This document shows positions 33,899-39,705 of a stretch of DNA of 39,705 nt, in pieces. Location of the stretch: NCBI GenBank assembly GCA_026225295.1, contig JAMFSN010000120.1, positions 1 through 39,705 on the forward strand, written 5' to 3'. Numbering within the stretch: the stretch's first letter is position 1; the number at the start of each line of letters is the position of its first letter. Made by a program: the position numbers and the translations under genes. The notes beneath the pieces were generated by a model. That model was given only the letters and a program-made list of their open reading frames with translations. It searched no databases and was not told where the DNA came from. The DNA comes from Frankia alni (GTDB lineage Bacteria > Actinomycetota > Actinomycetes > Frankiales > Frankiaceae).

Positions 33899-34801
33899 GT
33901 GACCGCCTCGGTCGACAGCGCCCGCGCGAGCGCCGCCGCCGCCGCGGTGCGGCACCACTACGACGTCGGGAACGCGTTCTACCGCCTCTGGCTGGATCCC
34001 TCCCTGGTCTATTCCTGCGCGATGCGGGAAAGCCCCGACGACACCCTGGAGGTGGCCCAGGAGCGCAAGCTGCGGTTCCACCGGGACGCGATCCGCGCCG
34101 ACCGGGCCCAGAGCGTCCTGGACATCGGCTGCGGGTGGGGCGCCGTGCTCGACCAGGTGACCCGGATCGACGGGGTGGCCCGGGCGATCGGGCTGACCCT
34201 CAGCGAGGAGCAGGCCGCCTTCGTCCGGTCCCGCCGGTATCCAGGCGTCACGGTGCGCACCGAGAACTGGATGCAGTACGAGCCGGACGCTCGGTTCGAC
34301 GGAATCATCTCGATCGGCGCCTTCGAACATTTCGCCCGGCCCGGCGATTCGACGGCGGAAAGAATTGCCGTGTACCGGGAGTTCTTCACCCGCTGCCGGG
34401 ATTGGTTGGACAACGGGGGCGCGTTGTCGCTCCAGACGATCGCCTACGCCAACATGTCCCGGGAAAACGCGAGCCGGTTCATCCAGGAAGAGATATTTCC
34501 CGAGGCGGAACTGCCGACTCTGGCGGAAATCGCGACCGCGGCCGAGGGCATTTTCGAGATCCGGACGGTGCTCAACGGCCGGCTCGACTACGCCTGGACC
34601 TGCGAGCAGTGGGCCCGCCGGTTGCGCGAGCACCGGGACGAAGCGATCGACGTCGTCGGCTCGGACGTCGTCGCCCGGTATCAGCGTTACCTGAAGCTGT
34701 CGGCGCTGGGCTTCCGGATGGGGAAGATCTGCCTGTACCGGATCATTCTCGACCCGCTCCGGACCGGATTCTTCGCGGGTCGGGCGGGGTCGGGGACATG
34801 A
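33899..34801 (+). CDS. Cyclopropane-fatty-acid-synthase-like SAM methyltransferase
   Basis: Methyltransferase of 300 residues in the CFA synthase/mycolic acid cyclopropane synthase family. The N-terminal HHYDVGNAFYRLWLDPSLVY, then SCAM, is the family substrate-site signature. Motif I is VLDIGCGWG (73-81) and GAFEHF (about 141) holds the conserved Glu of the bicarbonate/active-site region. These enzymes add a methylene or methyl group to a cis double bond in an acyl chain. The desaturase two genes upstream could supply that double bond. The product could be a cyclopropane, a methyl branch or an exomethylene group. The start GTG 33899 is 2 bp after the ACP stop, and its stop overlaps the P450 start. 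Confidence 0.88.
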   Translation: MTASVDSARASAAAAAVRHHYDVGNAFYRLWLDPSLVYSCAMRESPDDTLEVAQERKLRFHRDAIRADRAQSVLDIGCGWGAVLDQVTRIDGVARAIGLTLSEEQAAFVRSRRYPGVTVRTENWMQYEPDARFDGIISIGAFEHFARPGDSTAERIAVYREFFTRCRDWLDNGGALSLQTIAYANMSRENASRFIQEEIFPEAELPTLAEIATAAEGIFEIRTVLNGRLDYAWTCEQWARRLREHRDEAIDVVGSDVVARYQRYLKLSALGFRMGKICLYRIILDPLRTGFFAGRAGSGT

Positions 34802-36072
34802 CGATCGGGACGAGTACCGGGGTCACGGCCGACCCGGCTGGCCCGGCTCGGCCGCCGGTCCGGTTCAACCCCTTCAGCGCCGACTTCCGGGCCGACCCGT
34901 ATCCGATCTACCAGCGGCTGCGCGAAGAACGACCCGTCCACAAGACGCTGGGCATGTGGGTCATCACCCGGCACGCCGACGTCCGGACCGTGCTGCGCGA
35001 CCGCACCTTCAGCGCCGGGCTCATTCCCCAACTGATCAGCCGCCAGGCCGAACGGGTGTCGCGGGTGGACGTCGGTCGGATCAGGCGGCTCGGCGCGAAG
35101 TCGCTGGTCTTCACCGACAATCCCGACCACACGCGGCTGCGCGGGCTGGTCAACCGGGTGTTCACGGCCCCGGAGATCGCCCAACTGCGGCCCCGTATCG
35201 CCCGCATTGCCGAGGATCTCATCGAGGGGGCCTGGGCCGCCGGCGGTATGGATGCGATCACCGATTTCGCCGGGGCGTTGCCGGTCCGGGTCATGTGCGA
35301 CTGGATGAATCTTCCCGACGAGCTGCGCGGCCGGGTCGGGCCGTGGACGCATGACATCCGGTTCCTGTTGGAGCCGGGGCTCATGAAAGGCGACGATTTC
35401 ACCCACGTGGCCCAGGTCTTTGACGAGTTCGTGGCGGCCCTGGACGAGGTGGTCGCCGAGCGCCGGTCCCGGCCGGGTGACGACCTGATCAGTCGGCTGA
35501 TCGCGGCCCGGACGGGTGGTGGTGACCGGTTCACCGACGAGGAACTGGTCTTCCTGGGGATAATGTGTTTTGTCGCCGGGAACGAGACCACCCGGGCGCT
35601 CATCGGCAACGGCCTGCTCGCCCTGCTCCAGAACCCGGCCCAGGGTGCCCTTCTGCGCCGTCGACCGGAGCTGCTCGCCGGGGCGGTCGACGAGGTGCTG
35701 CGGTACGACAGCCCGCTCCAGATGACCAAACGCCTCGCGACCCGCGAGGTCGAGCTGGACGGAAAGTCGATCCGGCCGGGCGACCAGATCCTGCTGGCGC
35801 TGGGGGCCGCCAACCGGGACCCGGCGGTCTTCGGGGCGCCCGACACGTTCGACATCGCCCGCGACGCGGGTGCGCACCTCGCCTTCGGTCACGGCATGCA
35901 CGGTTGCCTGGGCGCGCTGCTGGCCCGGATGCAGGCCGAGGTCGCCTTCGGCGGGTTGTTCGCGCGCCCCGAGCAGCTGGAGCTGGAGGCCGGCCCCCCG
36001 GACTGGCAGGACCACAGCCTCATCGTCCGGGGTCTGCGCCACCTGCCGGTCACGATCCGGGCCGGCCGGTGA
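34798..36072 (+). CDS. Cytochrome P450
   Basis: Complete bacterial P450 of 424 residues. It has the I-helix oxygen motif FVAGNETTRALIG, the K-helix ExxR in VDEVLRYDSP, and the heme-binding loop AFGHGMHGCLG with axial Cys C370. No redox partner gene is near. Its place in a fatty-acyl tailoring block suggests hydroxylation or epoxidation of the chain. Epoxy- or hydroxy-isonitrile fatty acids are known actinobacterial antibiotics, but the exact reaction cannot be predicted. It overlaps the methyltransferase by 4 bp (ATGA) and the thioesterase by 4 bp (GTGA). Confidence 0.94.
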   Translation: MTIGTSTGVTADPAGPARPPVRFNPFSADFRADPYPIYQRLREERPVHKTLGMWVITRHADVRTVLRDRTFSAGLIPQLISRQAERVSRVDVGRIRRLGAKSLVFTDNPDHTRLRGLVNRVFTAPEIAQLRPRIARIAEDLIEGAWAAGGMDAITDFAGALPVRVMCDWMNLPDELRGRVGPWTHDIRFLLEPGLMKGDDFTHVAQVFDEFVAALDEVVAERRSRPGDDLISRLIAARTGGGDRFTDEELVFLGIMCFVAGNETTRALIGNGLLALLQNPAQGALLRRRPELLAGAVDEVLRYDSPLQMTKRLATREVELDGKSIRPGDQILLALGAANRDPAVFGAPDTFDIARDAGAHLAFGHGMHGCLGALLARMQAEVAFGGLFARPEQLELEAGPPDWQDHSLIVRGLRHLPVTIRAGR

Positions 36073-36830
36073 CGGCGGCCGATCAGGACCGTGACCGGCC
36101 GGTGGCGCCCCGCCGGTGGTTGCGGCAGGACGCGTCGGACGCGGCCGTCCGGCTCATCGTCCTGCCCCACTCCGGGGCCGGCGCCGCGTCCTTCAACCGC
36201 TGGCTGGGCTTGTGGCCGGCATCCATCGCCCCGGTCCGGGTCCAACTGCCCGGCCGGGAGGAGGCGGCCGCCGAGCCGCCGCTGCGGCGGGTGCGGGACG
36301 CCGTCGACGCCTTGCTGCCTCAGGTTGTCCAGTTCGTGGACGAGCCCCGGGCCCTGTACGGCCACAGCATGGGGGCGCTGGTCGCCTTCGAGCTCGCCCG
36401 CGCGCTGACCAGCGCGGGGAGCCCGCCGGTGCACCTGTTCGTCTCCGGCCGGCGGGCCCCGCACCGGCCGGCCAGCCGGGCCACGATCCACGAACTGCCG
36501 GAGGACGAGTTCATCGCCGCGCTGGAGAAAATGGACGAGTCGGCCGGGCTGACCCGGCGGAGCCCGACCTTCCTGCGGTACGCCATGCCGCTGACCCGGG
36601 CTGATCTGGAACTGTCCGAGATCTACACGTACGAGCCGGCCCCCCGGCTCGGGTGCCCCGTCACCGCCTTCTACGGCACCGAGGACCCGGTCGTCGATCC
36701 GGCCGAGGTCGAGGCCTGGCGGGAGCAGACGAGTGCCTCCTTCGCGATCCAGGGGTTCCCGGGCGCTCATTTCTTTCACCAACGCCATCGGGAAGCCATC
36801 GTGGCGATCATGACGGCCGCGGTGGGCTGA
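36069..36830 (+). CDS. Type II thioesterase
   Basis: Alpha/beta hydrolase of 253 residues. An oxyanion-side LIVLPHSGAGAASFNRW is followed by nucleophile S100 in YGHSMGALVAFE, the acid in FYGTEDPVVD and the His in GAHFFH. The pattern is that of stand-alone thioesterases that clear mis-primed carrier proteins in PKS and NRPS pathways. With no TE domain on either PKS, it could also release the product. The start is GTG 36069, overlapping the P450 stop. Confidence 0.9.
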   Translation: MTAADQDRDRPVAPRRWLRQDASDAAVRLIVLPHSGAGAASFNRWLGLWPASIAPVRVQLPGREEAAAEPPLRRVRDAVDALLPQVVQFVDEPRALYGHSMGALVAFELARALTSAGSPPVHLFVSGRRAPHRPASRATIHELPEDEFIAALEKMDESAGLTRRSPTFLRYAMPLTRADLELSEIYTYEPAPRLGCPVTAFYGTEDPVVDPAEVEAWREQTSASFAIQGFPGAHFFHQRHREAIVAIMTAAVG

Positions 36831-36868
36831 GCCCGGACGGGCTCGCACCAGCACGGGGAAGGACGGAA

Positions 36869-38614
36869 ATGGAACGCCGCATGCTACTTCCGGAGATCCT
36901 CCAGAGCCGGGCCGCCCGGCAACCGGACCGCCGGGCCTATGTTTTTCTGGGCGAGCACGGCGAGGAGGAGGCGGTCCTCACCTATGCCGACCTGCATTCC
37001 CGGGCCCTGGCCGTGGCCGGGAATCTGGCTCGGAGGTGCGCGCCCGGCGACCGCGCCCTGCTGGTGTTCCCGCAGAGCCTCGATTTCATCGTCGCGTATT
37101 TCGGGTGCCTCTACGCCCAGGTCATCGCGGTACCGGTCAATCCGCCGCGCCGGGACCATATCCAGGACGCCACGCGCAGCATTGTGACGGACTGCGGGGC
37201 GGCCGTGGTGCTCACCGTTGAGTCCTTCATCGAGCCGCTTCGGCCGGCGGTGGAATCGATCGGCCCCGGCCTCGCCTGGATCGCCGTCGACCGGCCGGCC
37301 GATCCGAGCGGGCCGGCCGGTCCGGCCGGCACCGGGGAACCGGCCTTCGAGCCGCGCTCCCCGGATCCGGATTCCATCGCCTTCCTCCAGTACACGTCGG
37401 GTTCCACGTCCGCGCCGAAGGGAGTGATGGTTTCCCATCGCAACCTGGCCGCCAATCTGGAAATGATTCAGCGGGCGTTCGGGCACGACGAGAATTCGAC
37501 GATGGTCGGCTGGGCGCCGTTCTTCCACGACCAGGGCCTGATCGGGAACGTCCTGCAACCGCTCCACCTGGGGTCGACCAGCGTCCTCATGTCCCCCGCG
37601 ACCTTCATCCGACGGCCGTTGCTGTGGTTGTCGGCCATCTCGCGGTATCGGGCCCACACCAGCGGCGGCCCGAATTTCGCCTTCGAGGTCTGCGTCGCGC
37701 GGGCGGCCCGGGCCATCGGGCCGGATCTCGACCTGAGCTCGTGGAAGGTCGCGTTCAACGGCGCCGAGCCGATCCGGGCCGAGACTCTGCGTCGGTTCAC
37801 CGAAACGTTCGCGCCCTTCGGATTCGCGGGTTCGGCCCTCTACCCGTGTTACGGCCTGGCTGAGGCGACCTTGTTCGTGGCCGGGAGCGGGAAGGGTCGG
37901 GGCCCGCGCACCATCGGGGTCGACCCGGTGGAACTGGGCAACGGGCGGTACGTCGACGCGGCCGGTCCGAGCGCCCGGGCCCTGACCGGATCCGGGCAGC
38001 TGCTTCCCGAGGAATCCGTGCGGATCGTGGACCCGGAAACGGCTCGTCCGGTCCCCGGGAACCAGGTCGGGGAAATCTGGGTGTCCGGCGAGCACGTGGC
38101 GCGCGGCTACTGGGAACGCCCGGACGCCACGACCCGCACGTTCGGGGCTGAATGCGTCGGCGAGCCCGGCCGGGCGTACCTGCGGACCGGGGATCTCGGG
38201 CTGCTGGTCGACGGCGAGTTGTACATCGTGGGGCGGCTGAAGGACCTCATCATCATCCGGGGTCGGAACTACTACCCGCAGGACATCGAACTCACGGCGC
38301 AGTCCTCGCACCCCGCGCTGCGGCCCGGCGGCTGCGCCGCGTTCTGTGTGCCCGGCGCCGACGGCGAGCGGCTGGTCGTCGTCCAGGAGGTCCGGGCGGA
38401 CCATCGGCTGGCCGGCGACGGGGCGGACATCGCCGCGTCGATCCGCGCGGCGATGGTCCGGGAACACGATCTGGCGCTCGGGGATCTGGTCCTGACGCTG
38501 CCGGGCCGGCTTCCGAAGACCAGCAGCGGCAAGATCATGCGAGCGGCCGCCCGGCGGTGCTACCGGGAAGCCGGCTTCGAGGTCTGGACGTCGGGGGCGC
38601 CGACGGCGGCGTGA
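36869..38614 (+). CDS. Fatty acyl-AMP ligase (FAAL)
   Basis: ANL enzyme of 581 residues with FAAL traits. It has YTSGSTSAPKGVMVSHRNL (about 176), WAPFFHDQGLIGNVLQPL (the FAAL-typical segment), YGLAEATLFV, GRLKDLIIIRGRNYYPQDIE (about 455) and the catalytic Lys in LPKTSSGKIMR (about 552). FAALs make acyl-adenylates and pass them to ACPs rather than CoA. It closes the cluster and may load an exogenous fatty acid onto the free ACP or a PKS ACP. GGGGAAGGACGG lies just upstream of ATG 36869. It is convergent with the MFS gene and their ends overlap by about 55 bp. Confidence 0.93.
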   Translation: MERRMLLPEILQSRAARQPDRRAYVFLGEHGEEEAVLTYADLHSRALAVAGNLARRCAPGDRALLVFPQSLDFIVAYFGCLYAQVIAVPVNPPRRDHIQDATRSIVTDCGAAVVLTVESFIEPLRPAVESIGPGLAWIAVDRPADPSGPAGPAGTGEPAFEPRSPDPDSIAFLQYTSGSTSAPKGVMVSHRNLAANLEMIQRAFGHDENSTMVGWAPFFHDQGLIGNVLQPLHLGSTSVLMSPATFIRRPLLWLSAISRYRAHTSGGPNFAFEVCVARAARAIGPDLDLSSWKVAFNGAEPIRAETLRRFTETFAPFGFAGSALYPCYGLAEATLFVAGSGKGRGPRTIGVDPVELGNGRYVDAAGPSARALTGSGQLLPEESVRIVDPETARPVPGNQVGEIWVSGEHVARGYWERPDATTRTFGAECVGEPGRAYLRTGDLGLLVDGELYIVGRLKDLIIIRGRNYYPQDIELTAQSSHPALRPGGCAAFCVPGADGERLVVVQEVRADHRLAGDGADIAASIRAAMVREHDLALGDLVLTLPGRLPKTSSGKIMRAAARRCYREAGFEVWTSGAPTAA

Positions 38615-39705
38615 GGACCGGCCGCACCGGCTGAACTGGCCGGACTGGCCGGACTGGCTGGATCCGCGGGACCGGCCAGAAGCCGGGCGGTCCGGGCCGC
38701 CGTGCCGCGGGCCCACCCACCCGTGGTGACCAGCGCGATGATGGCGACCGCCAGGCCGCAGCCGGCCATCAGCCACCAACCCGCGTGGGTCGCGTCCGCG
38801 AACGCGGCCCGGGCGGCCGGGGAGATGTGGGCGCCGGTCGGCAGGTCGCCGTGGAAACCGGACGCCACCAGCGAGCCGACCACCGCCACTCCGAGGGCGC
38901 TGCCGACCTGCCGGGAGGTCGACGCGACCGCCGAGGCGACCCCGGCCTGCGCGCGCGGGATCCCGGTCACGGCGGTGTTGGTGATCGGCGGGTTCAGCAG
39001 CCCGAAGCCCAGACCGAGCAGGGCGTACCCGACCGCCAGCTGCAGATAGGGGGTCGACGGGCTCAGATCGGTGAGACCGAACGGTCCGGCGGCCAGCAGG
39101 AGACCGCCGAGGGCCAGCGGGATGCGTGGGCCGCGGCGGGCGGTCAGCCGGCCGGCCAGCGGCGCGGTCACCGCCACCACGGCGGTGGCCGGCAGCGTCG
39201 CGAGCCCGGCCATCGCGGCCGAGTCGCCGCGCACCCCTTGCAGGTAGAGCGTGTTGAGGAACAGGAACCCGGCCAGCACGATGAACGCCAGGACGGCGAT
39301 CCCGGACGCCCCGGCCAGCGGCGCGCTCCGGAAGAACCGGGGTCCAGCAGCGGCTCGGACCGGCGCCGCTCCACCGCGATGAACGCGACCAGCGCGGCGC
39401 CGGCCACGATGAACAAGCTCAGGATGGGAACCGATTCCCAGCCCCGGCCCGGTCCCTCGATGATCGCGTAGGTAAGCGAGGCCAGCGCGGCGATGGCCAG
39501 CACCTGGCCCGGCGGGTCGATCCGGCGGGGCCGCTCGGCCCGCGATTCCGGGACCAGCCGGGAGGTGAGGACGAACGCCGCCGCGCCGATCGGGATGTTG
39601 ACCCAGAAGATGGCCCGCCAGCCGACCGAATCGACCAGGATCCCGCCCAGCACCGGTCCCGACGCGGCGCTGATCCCGAAGATGCCGCCCCACACGCCGA
39701 TGGCC
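38560..39705 (-). pseudogene. DHA2-type MFS drug exporter, frameshifted and cut by the window edge
   Basis: The N-terminal frame (39168-39695) has GPVLGGILVDSVGWRAIFWV, then NIPIGA, the DHA2 (EmrB/QacA, 14-helix) signature, and reads to RRRSEPLLDP. The expected continuation RFFRSAPLAGASGIAVLAF lies in the next frame (38560-39693). The switch is at a run of four G on the plus strand (39349-39352); one more G would restore the frame. The rest has the MFS-typical GFGLLNPPITNTAVTGIPRA and further helices. The 5' end lies beyond the window. Next to the cluster it would be the obvious exporter or self-resistance gene. Either a real null allele or a one-base assembly error is possible. Confidence 0.82.
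38637..38662 (-). repeat. 9-bp tandem repeat in the MFS C-terminal tail
   Basis: Nearly three copies of CTGGCCGGA, read on the minus strand as ASP-type repeats (PASPASPAS) in the transporter tail. Confidence 0.65.

Overview
The window is a very GC-rich actinobacterial chromosome segment. The WhiB1/WblE-type iron-sulfur regulator, the F420-type (Ddn-like) reductase, the ydaO-type c-di-AMP riboswitch in front of an NlpC/P60 gene, the frequent GTG starts and the antisense open frames created by GC-rich third positions all fit Actinomycetota. The genus cannot be fixed from the sequence. No rRNA, tRNA, CRISPR array or insertion sequence was seen.

Left part (1-14938): mostly unrelated short housekeeping and stress genes. 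In order they are a fragment of a possible HNH/DUF222 gene; a leftward VOC - GGCT-fold - PrmC-like operon; CBS, cupin and diiron-oxidase genes; GNAT and Ddn-like genes; a leaderless HTH gene with a tandem palindromic operator, coupled to a Clp-N protein; an amidase; a DoxX protein; a small conserved protein; YceI; an ankyrin protein; WhiB; an NlpC/P60 hydrolase with promoter and c-di-AMP riboswitch; and an archaeal/eukaryotic-type prolyl-tRNA synthetase.

Right part (15334-38614): a rightward biosynthetic cluster of eleven genes in two tightly packed blocks. The first block (15334-32450) is a TauD-fold enzyme of the ScoE/Rv0097 isonitrile-synthase type, a ScoB/FcoT (Rv0098)-type protein fused to an acyl carrier domain, a fully reducing PKS (KS-AT-DH-ER-KR-ACP), an acyl-activating ligase, and a second PKS (KSQ-dead AT-ACP-KS-DH-KR-ACP) with no working AT. 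The second block (32640-38614) is a fatty-acyl desaturase, a free ACP, a cyclopropane-synthase-like methyltransferase, a P450, a type II thioesterase and a fatty acyl-AMP ligase. A frameshifted DHA2-type MFS exporter runs convergently off the right edge.

Reading of the cluster (inference): isonitrile-forming genes known from isonitrile lipopeptide clusters (scoA-E in Streptomyces, Rv0097-Rv0101 in M. tuberculosis) are here combined with polyketide/fatty-acid machinery and no NRPS. PKS2 has the domains needed to make a crotonyl-type enoyl-ACP. The ScoB-like half could add glycine to that enoyl group and the ScoE-like enzyme could convert the adduct to an isonitrile. The remaining enzymes would build, desaturate, methylate or cyclopropanate, and oxidise a fatty chain. 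The predicted product is an isonitrile-bearing polyketide or fatty acid.
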